The translations under genes were made by a program, and so were the position numbers. Shown piece by piece: positions 7,801-18,096 of a stretch of DNA of 57,858 bases (position 1 is the stretch's first letter; the number at the start of each line of letters is the position of its first letter). Origin of the DNA: Arthrobacter nitrophenolicus. Lineage in GTDB: Bacteria; Actinomycetota; Actinomycetes; Actinomycetales; Micrococcaceae. The notes under the pieces were generated by a model. The model had not been told where the DNA came from. It worked only from the letters and a program-made list of their open reading frames with translations, and did no database searches. Where the stretch lies: positions 1 through 57,858 of the forward strand of contig NZ_AOFD01000026.1 in assembly GCF_000332815.1 (NCBI RefSeq), read 5' to 3'.

Positions 7801-9084
7801 TCAGGCTTCCCGGGCGATGGCTTCTTTGGTGGAGGTGGTTTCGTCGGGCTGGATGGGGTTGCTGGGGCCGCCGGAGGAGCGGCCGGAGTTCCTCATCAGA
7901 AGGCCGATGATGGACTTCTTGCCCTGGCTCTTGTTGTAGACGTCGAAGGCGACGGCGATCAGGAGCACCAGGCCCTTGATGATCTGGGTGAGGTCGGCGC
8001 CGACGCCCAGCAGTTGCAGGCCGTTGTTCAGGACGGCCATGACCAGGCCACCAATAATGGATCCGACCACGGTGCCCACACCGCCGGTGACGGCGGCGCC
8101 GCCGATGAAGACTGCGGCGATGGCGTCAAGTTCCCAGCCGACGCCGTCGAACGGTCCGGAGGCGGTGGACCGGCCGACGAAGATCATGCCTGCCAGGCCG
8201 GCGAGGATGGACATGTTCATCATGACCAGGAAGTTGACCTTCTTGGACTGGACGCCGGACAGCTCGGCCGCGTGCCGGTTGCCGCCCACTGCGTAGACGT
8301 GGCGGCCGAGGATGGTGCGGGAGGAGATGAAGCCGTAGATCAGCACCAGGACGGCCAGGATGAGGCCGGGGATGGGGAAGGAGGTGCCGGGCCGGCCGGT
8401 GGCGAAGAGGTAGGTGGCGTACAGGATGGCGGCGGCGATCAGGACGAGCTTCAGTGCGGTGACCCACATTTCCGGGACTTCGGCGCCGAGGGCTTTGGCG
8501 CGGGCCCGGGAGCGGAGTTCGCCCCATACAACGAACGCGGCGGCGGCGATGCCCAGCAGGAGGGTGAGGTTGTTGTAGCCGGTGTCGGGGCCGACTTCGG
8601 GCAGGTAGCCGGCGCCCAGGTACTGGAAGTCGTTGGGGACCGGGATGGTGTTGGATTTGCCGACGAACTGGTTGAAGCCGCGGAACAGGAGCATGCCTGC
8701 CAGCGTGACGATGAAGGCGGGAATGCCCACGTAGGCCGTCCACCAGCCTTGCCATGCACCGATCAGTGCACCCAGCAGCAGCCCGAGCAGGACGCCGGCA
8801 TACCAGGGAATGCCCCAGTCGCGGATGGCCAGGGCCACGGTGACGCCCACGAACGCTGCCACGGACCCGACAGAGAGGTCGATGTGGCCGGCGATAATGA
8901 CCAGGACCATGCCGATGGCCAGGATCAGGATGTAGGAGTTGCCGTTGAAAAGGTTGATGACGTTGCCGGGGGTGAGGGTCCGGCCGTCGGTGGCGATCTG
9001 GAAGAAGACGATCAGTGCCACCAGGGCGAAGATCATGCCGAATTGGCGGGTGTTGCCGCCAAACAGCTTCTTGAGGGCGTTCAT
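7801..9084 (-). CDS. mmsB: Sugar ABC transporter permease, MmsB/GguB/XylH type
   Basis: 427 residues with about ten or more hydrophobic helices. The BPD_transp_2 signature is clear: GHIDLSVGSVAAFVG near 66-80 and AAVFIGGAAVTGGVGTVVGS near 330-349. It is the membrane channel of a ribose/xylose-type importer and lies between the ATPase and the binding protein in the standard mmsA-mmsB-chvE order, with gaps of about 45-50 bp. The symbol rests on operon order and family and is not strain-verified. Confidence 0.88.
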   Translation of the reverse strand: MNALKKLFGGNTRQFGMIFALVALIVFFQIATDGRTLTPGNVINLFNGNSYILILAIGMVLVIIAGHIDLSVGSVAAFVGVTVALAIRDWGIPWYAGVLLGLLLGALIGAWQGWWTAYVGIPAFIVTLAGMLLFRGFNQFVGKSNTIPVPNDFQYLGAGYLPEVGPDTGYNNLTLLLGIAAAAFVVWGELRSRARAKALGAEVPEMWVTALKLVLIAAAILYATYLFATGRPGTSFPIPGLILAVLVLIYGFISSRTILGRHVYAVGGNRHAAELSGVQSKKVNFLVMMNMSILAGLAGMIFVGRSTASGPFDGVGWELDAIAAVFIGGAAVTGGVGTVVGSIIGGLVMAVLNNGLQLLGVGADLTQIIKGLVLLIAVAFDVYNKSQGKKSIIGLLMRNSGRSSGGPSNPIQPDETTSTKEAIAREA

Positions 9085-9129
9085 GGTGTCAGTCCTTGTG
9101 TCCGGAAGGTTCTGGGATGATCCAGAGGG

Positions 9130-10691
9130 TCAGGCGGCTTCGGCTTTTCGTGCTGAGGTCATCAGTTTCATCAGGCTTTCCTGGCTGGCCTCGTCTTTGT
9201 TCAGGACGCCCGTGATGGCGCCTTCGAAGATGGTGTAGATACGGTCGGACAGGCCCAGGAGTTCGGGGAGTTCCGAGGAGATGACAATGACCCCCTTACC
9301 CTGGTTGGCGAGTTGCTGGATGATGCCGTAGATCTCGTACTTGGCGCCAACGTCGATGCCGCGGGTGGGTTCGTCAAGGATCAGCAGGTCCGGGTCGGTG
9401 AACATCCACTTGGCCAGGACCACTTTCTGCTGGTTGCCGCCGGAGAGCTTGGCAACGCCTTCCTCCACGGACGGGGTCTTGGTGCGCAACGACTTGCGGT
9501 ACTGCTCGGCCACCGTGAATTCCTGGTTGGGGTCCACCACGTAATTGCGGCTGATCTTCCGCAGGTTGGCCGATACCGTGGTGGTTTTGATGTCATCCAG
9601 CAGGTTCAGCCCCAGGGACTTGCGGTCCTCGGTGACGTAGCCCAGCCCGGCGTCGATGGCCTGGCGGACGGACTTGAGGGTGATTTCCTTGCCGTCCTTG
9701 TAGATCTGGCCGCTGATGAACCGGCCGTAGGAGCGGCCGAATACGGAGCGGGCAAGCTCGGTGCGGCCCGCGCCCATGAGCCCGGCGAACCCGACGATTT
9801 CACCCCGGCGGACGAAGAAGCTGGAGTTCTTGCAGACCAGCCGGTCCTGCACATTGGGGTGCCCCACGGTCCAGTTCTTGACCTCGAAGAACACCTCGCC
9901 GATCTTGGGGGTGTGGTCCGGGAACCGGGACTCGAGGGTACGGCCCACCATCCCTTTGATGATGCGGTCCTCATCCACGCCGTCGGCCTTGACGTCCAGC
10001 GTTTCGATGGATTTGCCGTCCCGGATGATGGTGATGGAGTCTGCGATCTGCTCGATCTCGTTGAGCTTGTGGGAGATGATGATGCTGGTGATGCCCTTGG
10101 CTTTGAGGCCGAGCATCAGGTCCAGCAGGTGCTGGGAGTCGGACTCGTTGAGCGCGGCAGTGGGCTCGTCCAGGATGAGGATCTTCACGGACTTGTTCAG
10201 CGCCTTGGCGATTTCCACGAGCTGCTGCTTGCCGACGCCGATTTCCTTGATGGGGGTGTCCGGGTCTTCCCGGAGGCCCACCCGGGCCAGCAGGTCCAGG
10301 GACCGGAGCCGTGCTTCGGCCCAGTCGATGATGCCGCGCTTGGTGGGTTCGTTGCCCAGGAAGATGTTCTCCATGATGGAGAGTTCCGGGATCAGTGCCA
10401 GCTCCTGGTGGATGATCACGATGCCGGCGTGCTCGCTGGCCCGGATGTCCCGGAACTGCTGGACCTGCCCCTGGTAGACGATGTCGCCGTCGTAGCTCCC
10501 ATAGGGATAAACACCCGAAAGGACCTTCATCAGGGTGGACTTGCCGGCGCCGTTCTCACCGCAGATCGCGTGGATCTCGCCCGCCTTCACCCGCAGGCTT
10601 ACGTTGTCCAGGCTTTGACGCCTGGGAATTCCTTGGTGATGGACCGCATCTCGAGGATGATCGGTTCGTTTTGCGTGGCCTGGGACGTCAT
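9130..10691 (-). CDS. mmsA: Sugar ABC transporter ATP-binding protein with two ATPase domains, MmsA/GguA type (one-base shift near start)
   Basis: Two fused ABC domains. The first has [22 protein letters not shown] and [10 protein letters not shown]; the second has the degenerate P-loop of this class and [15 protein letters not shown] with [17 protein letters not shown]. The native start is ATG 10691 ([17 protein letters not shown]), but that frame stops after GVKA because GCCTGG stands where GCCCTGG is needed (10611-10612). With the C restored it reads [16 protein letters not shown] and gives 520 residues. It energises uptake through the permease downstream and is the first gene of the operon. 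Confidence 0.87.
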
Positions 10692-10783
10692 AAGCCCTAA
10701 CCCTCCAATGCAATGACTTCTTTGTCCGGCCGGCAAAGCGCAGGGCCGTCTGATGAAAAAGTAAACTGGATCACAGCTGTTGT

Positions 10784-10799
10784 CGTCAAGTCTTGAACG
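10784..10799 (-). promoter_or_regulatory. Candidate ROK-regulator site / -35 region of the sugar operon
   Basis: CGTCAAGTCTTGAACG on the + strand, a partial palindrome (TCAAG/CTTGA). It matches CGTCAAGAAGTTAACG upstream of the ROK gene at 13 of 16 positions. On the transcribed strand it contains TTGACG, followed after 18 bp by TTTACT, so it may overlap the -35 box. Confidence 0.45.
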
Positions 10800-10822
10800 C
10801 AATTGCCGGATAACGAAACGGT

Positions 10823-12013
10823 CTAGGTTTTCCTGATTCCAGCGTGCTGGAAGACGAGTGCTGCCGCGCCGAGCGCTTCAGCACGGTCCCCGAGGGAGGA
10901 CATGGTGAGGGTGGTGGTCTCACCAATCACCGGCACCGCATGCCGCACCAGGCCGCGGCGGATCGGGTCCAGCAGCAGGTCACCCAGGCCCGCCAGGGGT
11001 CCGCCCACCACGATCACCTCGGGGTTGATCAGGTTGGCCACGTTCCCCAGTGCGCGGCCCACGGACAGGCCCGCATCGTCCACCACCCGCAGCGTCGCCG
11101 GGTCCCGGTTCAGGGCCTTCCGGACGATGTCGGCCGGCGTCAGGGGCCTGTCCTCGCCGCGGCTCAGAAGCTCGATCATGGTGGTGGTGGAGGCGATGGT
11201 TTCCAGGCATCCCCGGTTCCCGCAGCGGCAGACGAGGCCCTGCTCGTGGATGGTGGCGTGGCCTATTTCACCGGTGATCCCAACGTTCCCGTAGTAGGGG
11301 GCGCCGTTGAGGATCAGCCCCGCGCCGATGCCCGAACCGATCTTCAGGAACATCAGGTTGCTGACCCCTGTGTGCTGTCCCCAGGTGACCTCTGACCACG
11401 CTCCCAGATTGGCGTCATTGTCAACGAACACGGGGATTCTCAAGGTTTCCTCAAGATGCTGGAGGATGTTGATTCCCACCCATTCGGGAAGGATGGCCCC
11501 CTGCGCCACGGTCCCGGTCCGGCGGTCGATGGGCCCCGGAATTCCGACGCCGGCACCCACTACGGCGGACCGTTCAATGCCGCTGTCCTGCAACAGTTTG
11601 TCCAGGAGGACGACGGCGGCCTGGATCCCTTCCTCAGCCTGGTGGCCGAGGGGAAGCATGACCGATTCCTCGGCGATGATGTGGTAGCTGAGGGAGGCCA
11701 GGACCACCCGCAGATGCCGGCGGCCGAAGTCGATCCCGACCGCCACGGCACCGTTGCTGTTGAGCCGGACGTTAAGTGCCCGGCGGCCGGAACTGGTGAT
11801 CGGTTCCGTGGATGCCAGGCCCGAGTCGAGCATGATTTTGACGATGTTGGACACCGTTGCGGTGGAGAGGCCCGTCTGCCGGGCAAGCTCTGCCTGCGTG
11901 GAAGGACCGCCCATCAGGCTCTCGATGATCCGCTGCTGGTTCAGCTGCCGCAGGGCGGACTGGGAACCCGGATTTTTGGGCTTGCTCCTCGTTGAGCGCG
12001 GGGTTGCGGACAT
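10823..12013 (-). CDS. ROK-family transcriptional regulator
   Basis: 396 residues. The N-terminal winged helix-turn-helix (about 20-80; TQAELARQTGLSTATVSNIV) is followed by a ROK sugar-kinase-like domain: VGIDFGRRHLRVVLA, IPGPIDRRTGTV, VDNDANLGAWSE, the zinc-type CRCGNRGCLET and VIVVGGPLAG. ROK regulators such as XylR and NagC sense sugars and usually repress uptake and catabolic operons. It lies directly upstream of mmsA on the same strand, 132 bp away, so it probably controls that importer. A possible autoregulatory site is at 12045-12060. Confidence 0.87.
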   Translation of the reverse strand: MSATPRSTRSKPKNPGSQSALRQLNQQRIIESLMGGPSTQAELARQTGLSTATVSNIVKIMLDSGLASTEPITSSGRRALNVRLNSNGAVAVGIDFGRRHLRVVLASLSYHIIAEESVMLPLGHQAEEGIQAAVVLLDKLLQDSGIERSAVVGAGVGIPGPIDRRTGTVAQGAILPEWVGINILQHLEETLRIPVFVDNDANLGAWSEVTWGQHTGVSNLMFLKIGSGIGAGLILNGAPYYGNVGITGEIGHATIHEQGLVCRCGNRGCLETIASTTTMIELLSRGEDRPLTPADIVRKALNRDPATLRVVDDAGLSVGRALGNVANLINPEVIVVGGPLAGLGDLLLDPIRRGLVRHAVPVIGETTTLTMSSLGDRAEALGAAALVFQHAGIRKT

Positions 12014-12044
12014 GCTAAGAAGATTGCCCTATTCCCGGTCTTGG

Positions 12045-12060
12045 CGTCAAGAAGTTAACG
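12045..12060 (-). promoter_or_regulatory. Candidate ROK-regulator site upstream of its own gene
   Basis: CGTCAAGAAGTTAACG, 31 bp before the ATG, sharing CGTCAAG-N3-T-N-AACG with the site at 10784-10799 and containing TTGACG on the minus strand. Confidence 0.4.
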
Positions 12061-12159
12061 CATCAGTCCGCAGCCCTCGTTGCCTGAACCGGGACGATCC
12101 GGCCGTGAACGTTCGTCCCGCGGTGCAAATGGCCCCGGCCCGCCGGCGCATCCTCTGGC

Positions 12160-12165
12160 TACGCT
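12160..12165 (+). promoter_or_regulatory. -10 element of the davA-like gene
   Basis: TACGCT followed by GG, the form seen at several promoters in this window; it would give a leader of about 45 nt before the GTG at 12216. Confidence 0.4.
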
Positions 12166-12215
12166 GGGAGGAGCGGCCCACCAGGCGGCCGCTCCAACGA
12201 TGGAAGGTGGTAGCG

Positions 12216-13010
12216 GTGCTGCTGGCACTTCTGCAGGCCAACTCTGCAGTCCTTGATCCTGAGGCCAACTGCGCCGTCATCGATGCCGCCGCCCGGGAAG
12301 CGGCAGCGGCCGGAGCCCGGGTGCTGCTCACCCCGGAGCTTTTCCCGGTGGGGTATGCCCCGCGCAAACTGCGGTCCGGGCTGGATCCGGAAGTCCTCCC
12401 CACGCTGCGCGCAACACTTGCCGCCACCGCCCGCCGCCACGGCATCGGGCTGGTCTACAGCCTTCCGCGTGTCATGGCCGAGGGGGACTGGCAGATCAGC
12501 GCCACCCTGCTGGACGCGAACGGGGAGGTGTTGCTGGAGTATGGAAAAGTCCATCTGTTTGGACCGGACGAGCGTGCGGCCTTCAGTCCGGCAGCAGAGC
12601 GTCCCGCCGTGGTGGACTTCCAGGGAATCCCCACGTCCATGGTCATCTGCTACGACGTGGAATTCCCGGAAGCCGTGCGGGCCGCGGCGGCCGGCGGCGC
12701 CGAGCTGCTGCTGGTGCCCACGGCGCTGGCCCACGGGTTCGACGACGTGCCCCAAGTGCTGCTCCGGGCCAGGGCACTCGAAAGCCAGCTGACCGTCGCC
12801 TACGCCAACCACTCCGGAGTGGAGGACGGCTGCAGGTTCCTCGGCGGCAGCGTCATCGCCGGCCCGGACGGGAAGCTGCTCGCCGCAGCCGGGGAAGGGC
12901 CGCAGTTGCTCTTCGCCGACGTGGATGGAGAAGCGGCAAAACGTGAGCGCGCCGCCGTGCCCTACCTGGACGAGCGCCGCCCGGACGTCTACCGCGCCTG
13001 GGAAGACTAA
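12216..13010 (+). CDS. davA: Nitrilase-superfamily amidohydrolase, probable 5-aminovaleramidase (DavA-like)
   Basis: 264 residues from a GTG with GGAAGG 8 nt upstream; an open frame extends further upstream but has no similar site. The nitrilase triad is visible: Glu41 (LLTPELFPVGY), Lys111 (EYGKVHLFGP) and Cys145 (VICYDVEFPE). Length and motifs match Pseudomonas DavA, which hydrolyses 5-aminovaleramide to 5-aminovalerate and ammonia in lysine degradation. The assignment leans on the clear davB partner 3.3 kb away; alone I would call it only a carbon-nitrogen hydrolase. It is convergent with the pucR-like gene, overlapping it by 4 bp. Confidence 0.7.
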   Translation: MLLALLQANSAVLDPEANCAVIDAAAREAAAAGARVLLTPELFPVGYAPRKLRSGLDPEVLPTLRATLAATARRHGIGLVYSLPRVMAEGDWQISATLLDANGEVLLEYGKVHLFGPDERAAFSPAAERPAVVDFQGIPTSMVICYDVEFPEAVRAAAAGGAELLLVPTALAHGFDDVPQVLLRARALESQLTVAYANHSGVEDGCRFLGGSVIAGPDGKLLAAAGEGPQLLFADVDGEAAKRERAAVPYLDERRPDVYRAWED

Positions 13011-14688
13011 GCACCTGTACCGTTGTCCGGCGCTGCGCCGGTTATCGCTGCGGAATCGGCAAACTGCAGGGCGATCCACAGCTCCGCCCGCGTTCCGGCC
13101 TGCGCCAGGTCCACATCCAGGATTTCCGCCAGGGCGTTGATCTGCCGGCGGACGCTGTTCCGGTGCAGACCCGTGTCCTTGGCTGTCGCGTCCCAGTTGC
13201 CATTGGCGCCCAGCCATGCGCGGAGGACCTGGAGCTGGGCTTCGCGGCGCTCCGGCTCCTGCCCAAGAACGGGCGCCAGCAGGCGGGAGGCCAGCATGCC
13301 GCCTGCCTCACCGCCCAGCAGGCCGGTGACAGACCAGGTCAGTTCCTCTTCGCGGACGGTGGTCCCCGTAGCCTGGACCCGGGGACGCAAAGCCGACGCG
13401 CTGCGGTAGGCAGCGGCAAGGGCTGGCAGTTCCGCGGCGCCGCCCACCACCAGACGCCAGCCCAGCTGCTCCACCTCGGCCAGCAGTTGGTCGTCAACCT
13501 TAAGCCGGGTCACGGCGGCGAAGCCGTAGTCGGTGAGTTCCACCATTTTTGTGTCGAACAGCCGCCGCCATTGCAGCAGTTCGCGCACGGGACCGTCGGC
13601 CGCAGCCGCTGCTTTGGGCCGGATGCCCTGCACCACCCGGACCAGCCCGCTCCGGGTGCCCCCGACGCTCTGCGCCAGCAGGTCCCGCAGGGTGTTCAGC
13701 CGGTGGTGCTGGCCCCTGCAATGCTTTCCGGATGCAGGAGCAACGCCGTGGCCAGCTGGCTGGGCGCCAGGGAACCGCTGGTCCGCTGCCGGACCAGGAG
13801 TTCCAGGAGGCCCACCACCGAGGAGACTACGTTGTTCTGTGCGGGGGTCAGCGGCTTGTCCGTGCCGAGCAGCAGGCCGCCCAGGGTGGCATCCCTGGTG
13901 CTCCGCAGCGGGTGGCCGAACACCAGCGCTGACCCCGGAACGTCAAAGGCTTCAGTTTCCACCCGCGGGCCGCTGCCCGCGAGGAGCCTTTTGAGCAGCG
14001 GCTGGAGCGTGGAAAGTTCGACGGCGGTACCGGCGCGGGCGCGTACCCTGCCGTCCGCGCCAACCAGGACGGCCCAGGCCGGAACCCGCTGCGCCAGGGC
14101 CGCCAGCAACTCGTGCTCCGGGCGGGGCGACAGGACCGCCCGCATGAGGTGGCGGTTGGTCTCGGCGAGCTGGCGGAATACCTGGGCGTTCCCTGACTCG
14201 AGCAGCTTGGAGAACTCGAGTCCCAGCGCGGCGAACGGGATGCTGGCGGGTACCGCCACCAGCGTCAGGCCGTGGTTGCGGCAGGCCGCCAAGACATCAG
14301 CGGGCACTTCGTCGAAGTACGGCTCAAGGCCGAACCCCAGCGCCGCGACGCCCGCGGCGACGAGGCGGCGGACGTACGCGTCGGCGACGGCTGCACCCGC
14401 TGCGGCTACCTCGCCACCGGGGCCCGTTCCGGCGTCGTGACCGGCGCCGTTGACGCTGCGCCGGAAAGGCAGTCCGGCGGTCAGCACGAACTCGCCGTCA
14501 AGCAGATACGGCGTGGGGTCTTCAAGCTCGCTGGGCTCAACCCACCGCAGGGGAGTATGGCCGTTGCCGGCATCGTGCAGCATGGCCACGCCCGCAGGCA
14601 GCGAGGCAAGGAACTGGTTCAGCGTCACGGCGTCCAGGGCCGGAAGTCCCGCGGAAGCAGACTCGCTTGCTGGTGCATTGCGTCTCAT
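13007..14688 (-). CDS. PucR-family transcriptional regulator (one-base shift)
   Basis: Corrected length 560. The N-terminal half (to about 330) is a PucR ligand-sensing region (VTLNQFLASLPAGVAML, LRWVEPSELEDPTPYLLDGEFVLTAG in pieces), and the C-terminus is the PucR helix-turn-helix (RAWLGANGNWDATAKDTG, then LHRNSVRRQINALAEIL). The frame stops at ...GASTTG; restoring one base at 13702-13703 (ACCACCCGG for ACCACCGG) gives TTRLNTLRDLLAQSVGG and joins the two halves. It is divergent from the permease-davB pair and convergent with davA, so it probably regulates lysine catabolism. It looks leaderless: TATAGT 8 nt before the ATG. Confidence 0.8.
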
Positions 14689-14696
14689 GAGTGAAG

Positions 14697-14702
14697 ACTA
14701 TA
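14697..14702 (-). promoter_or_regulatory. -10 box of the pucR-like gene (leaderless)
   Basis: TATAGT on the minus strand ends 8 nt before the ATG at 14688, so transcription should start at or next to the start codon. Confidence 0.5.
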
Positions 14703-14739
14703 GGTCATTTTGCACAGCTTGAGATGCGGCTCACACCCC

Positions 14740-14745
14740 TACGCT
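14740..14745 (+). promoter_or_regulatory. -10 element of the permease-davB operon
   Basis: TACGCT followed by GGGGG, 51 nt before the permease ATG and about 40 bp from the divergent pucR promoter. Confidence 0.4.
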
Positions 14746-14796
14746 GGGGGAGGGGAAACCAGTCCAACCATTCAACGACACGAACGGACGTCAACG

Positions 14797-16304
14797 ATGA
14801 CTGTGCCTACACTTTCGGGCCAGGTACCTGCCCGCGCGGCCGCCCGGCCCACCCTTGGAGCGCAGCTGCTGCGCCGCAAGCCCATCGCGCAGATGGTCAA
14901 CGAGGCCGAGGCCGGCCAGGGCGGACCCCGCCTCGTCCGCAGCTTCGGCGTCCTGCAGCTGACCATGATCTCCGTGGGCGCGACGCTGGGCACGGGCATC
15001 CTGGTCATCCTGGGTGAATCCGTGCCGCTGGCCGGTCCCGCCATCTGGATCTCGTTTGCGATCGCGGGGCTCGCCGCGCTGTTGTCCGCGGTATCGTACG
15101 CGGAAATGGCCGGCCTGGTGCCCGTGTCCGGCTCCAGCTACTCCTACACGTACGCCACCATGGGCGAGGGCATGGCATGGATCTGTGGCTGGTGCCTGGT
15201 CCTTGAATACGCGGTGTCCGTAGCTGCCGTGGCCGTTGGCGCCGGTCAGTACGTGAACGAGAGCCTGGCTGTGTTCGGCACAGCGCTGCCGGACGCCCTT
15301 TCGCAGCCTCCGGGCGACGGCGGCATGGTCAACATTCCCGCAATGGTCATCGTGGTGCTGGCCACCGTCCTGCTGGTCCGCGGCGCCAAGGAAAGTGCCT
15401 GGATCAACACCGCCATCGTGGTGGTCAAGGTAGGCATCCTGCTTTTCTTCTGCGCCGTCGCCTTCACTGCCTTCAACGCAGGCAACTTCGAACCCCTGTT
15501 GCCGATGGGCGCTGCCGGTGTTTCCGCCGCCGCGTCCCGCGTCTTCTTCTCCTACATCGGCTTCGACGCCGCCTCCACCGCCGGCGAGGAAGCCCGCAAT
15601 CCCAAGCGCGACCTGCCGCGCGCCATCATGCTCTCCATGCTGATCGTCACCACCATCTACGTGCTGGTGGCAGTGGCCGCGATCGGTGCCCGCCCGTGGG
15701 GCTGGTTCGACGGCACCGAGGCCGCCCTGGTGAAGATCCTGGAGGAGACCACCGGCCAGCCCTGGATTGCCCTGGTCTTCGCCGTCGGCGCTGTCCTGGC
15801 CATCGCCAGCATTGTCCTGACGGTCCTCTACGGCCAGACCCGCATCCTGCTGTCCATGTCCCGCGACGGCCTCATCCCTGCCGTCTTCGGCCGCGTCTCC
15901 CGCCGCACCGGCACCCCCGTTGCCGGAACCCTGCTGGTGGGCATCGCCGTCGCGCTGACCGCCGGACTGGTGCCGCTGGGTTCGCTCGCTGACGCCACCA
16001 GCATCGGTACCCTGTTCGCTTTCGCACTGGTGAATGTGGCGGTCATCTACCTCCGCCGGACGCGGCCCGAACTGGAACGCACCTTCCGGGTCCCGCTGTT
16101 CCCGCTCACCCCCATCCTTGGCGCCTGATGTGCGGCTACCTGATGGCCAACCTCGGCGCGGACACCTGGGTGACCTTTGCCGTGTGGATGCTGGTGGGCC
16201 TCGCCGCCTACCTCGCCTACGGACGGCGCAACTCCAGGGTGGCGGCCCTGGATGAGGGGGAATACCGTGAATTGTCCGCCATGTCCCTCACCAGCAAGCC
16301 CTGA
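14797..16304 (+). CDS. APC-family amino-acid permease, probable lysine importer (one-base shift near C-terminus)
   Basis: Corrected length 502, about 12 membrane helices. The first helix carries VGATLGTGILVILGES, the APC substrate-binding kink, and FFSYIGFDAASTAGEEARNP is the family's helix-6/7 signature. The frame ends early after LTPILGA; adding a C at 16124-16125 (GCCCTGATG) continues LMCGYLMANLGADTW through two more helices to a TGA at 16302-16304. It is followed 51 bp later by the lysine-monooxygenase gene, so lysine or a related amino acid is the likely substrate (inference from context). Confidence 0.85.
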
Positions 16305-16355
16305 CCGCTCCCAGCCACGTACCGACGCCCCGAACCAACAAAAGGCAGACCTTCC

Positions 16356-18090
16356 ATGACCATCGCCACCGAACTTCCGGCCTCCGACCCGTCCAGCACC
16401 TCCACGTTGACGGAGGAAGGCGCCAGCCGGCGCCCGGAAGAGCAAACCGCGCCCATCACCATGCTCAATCCGGACTTCCCGTTCAGCTACGACCACTACC
16501 TGGCACACCCGGACGGCCTGGGATCGGTGCCGGAGGACATGCTGGGCACCGAGGTTGCGGTCATTGGCGCCGGCCTGTCCGGCCTGGTGACGGCGTATGA
16601 GCTGATGAAGCTGGGCCTGCGCCCGGTGGTCTACGAGGCGGACCAGATCGGCGGGCGGCTCCGCACCGCCGCCTTCCCCGCTGCCCCCGGCGTGGTGGCG
16701 GACCTGGGCGGCATGCGGTTCCCGGTCTCCGGCAGGGCGTTCTACCACTACGTCGACCTGCTGGGCCTGGAGACCCAGGATTTCCCCAACCCGCTGGCCG
16801 CGGCCACCTCCAGCACCGTGATCGAGCTCGCGGGCAAGAAGCACTACGCCGAAAAGCCCACCGACCTTCCGGCCTTCTTCCGCGAGGTTGCGGACGCCTG
16901 GAAGTCGGCAGTGAACGACGGCGCGAAGTTCGCGCAGATGCAGGACGCCATCCGTGCACGGGATACGGCCCGGATCAAGGAGCTGTGGAACGAGCTGCTG
17001 CCGCTGATGGACGAGCAAACGTTCTACGGGTTCATCGCAGCGAGCGAGTCCTTTAAAAAGGCAGGCTTCGCGCACCGCGAGGCCTTCGGGCAGGTGGGCT
17101 TCGGCACCGGCGGCTGGGACACCGACTTCCCCAACTCCATCCTGGAGATCCTGCGGGTGGTGTACACGGACGCGGACGACCAGCACCGGCTCATCCGCGG
17201 GGGAGCGCAGCGGCTGCCCGAGGCACTGTGGCAGCACGCGCCGTCGGGCATGAGGCACTGGCCCGAGGGCACGTCGCTGGCGTCACTGCACTCCGGCTCG
17301 CCCCGCGGCGCCGTGGGCAAGATCAGCCGCGACCAGGACGGCAACCTGCGGGTCCGCGAACGGTGGGGCCGCGAAGCCAGCTACCCGGCGGTGGTGACAA
17401 CGTGCCAGTCCTGGCTGCTGTCCACCCGGATCCACACCGAGGAGGCGCTGTTCCCGGCGGAGCTGTGGACCGCCATCGAGCGCTCGCACTATATGCAGTC
17501 GTCCAAGACGTTCGTGATGGTGGACCGGCCGTTCTGGAAGGACATCGACCCGGAGACGGGCAACGAGGTCCTGTCCATGACCCTGACCGACCGGCTCAAC
17601 CGCGCCACGTATCTCCTGGACAACGGCCCGGACCAGCCAGCAGTCATCCTGCTTTCCTACACCTGGAATGATGATGCGCTGAAATGGCTCGCCCTGGACG
17701 CTGATGAGCGCGTGGAACTGATGCTCCACTCGCTGGAGCAGATCTACCGGGCGTGGACATCGCCAGCCACATCGTGGGCCAGCCGATCACCGTGTCCTGG
17801 GAGGCGGACCCCAACTTCATGGGCGCCTTCAAGGCCAACCTGCCCGGCCAGTACCGCTACCAGCAGCGGCTGTTCACCCACTTCAAGCAGGACCGGCTGC
17901 CGGAATCCCAGCGCGGCATCTTCCTGGCCGGCGACGATGTGTCCTTCACCGCCGGCTGGGCCGAAGGCGCGGTCACCACGGGCCTGAATGCAGTGTGGGG
18001 CGTGGTGAACCACCTGGCGGCTCCTCGGCGCCTGCCAACCCCGGCCCGGGCGAACTGCTGGACGCGATCGGCCCGATCAGCCTGGACTGA
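16356..18090 (+). CDS. davB: FAD-dependent L-lysine 2-monooxygenase, DavB-like (two one-base shifts)
   Basis: Corrected length 578. The FAD site is VAVIGAGLSGLVTAYELMKLG (GxGxxG at 71-76) with YEADQIGGRLR. GGMRFPVS (118-125) holds the Arg that binds the substrate carboxylate in amino-acid oxidases, which argues against a plain amine oxidase. FAEKPTDLP-like, FGQVGFGTGGWDTDFPNS, MQSSKTFVMVDRPFWKD and GDDVSFTAGWAEGAV agree with remembered Pseudomonas DavB. Adding a base at 17747-17748 (TACCCGGG) and at 18016-18017 (CTGGGCGG) restores IYPGVDIASHIVG and the C-terminal NPGPGELLDAIGPISLD. The reaction is lysine + O2 to 5-aminovaleramide + CO2. Confidence 0.82.
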
Positions 18091-18096
18091 CGTGTT

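Noticed and set aside
16356..18090. Naming the flavoenzyme a putrescine/monoamine oxidase or tryptophan 2-monooxygenase
   Set aside because: GGMRFPVS with the carboxylate-binding Arg, and the remembered DavB blocks plus a DavA-like partner, fit lysine 2-monooxygenase better, though biochemical proof is absent.
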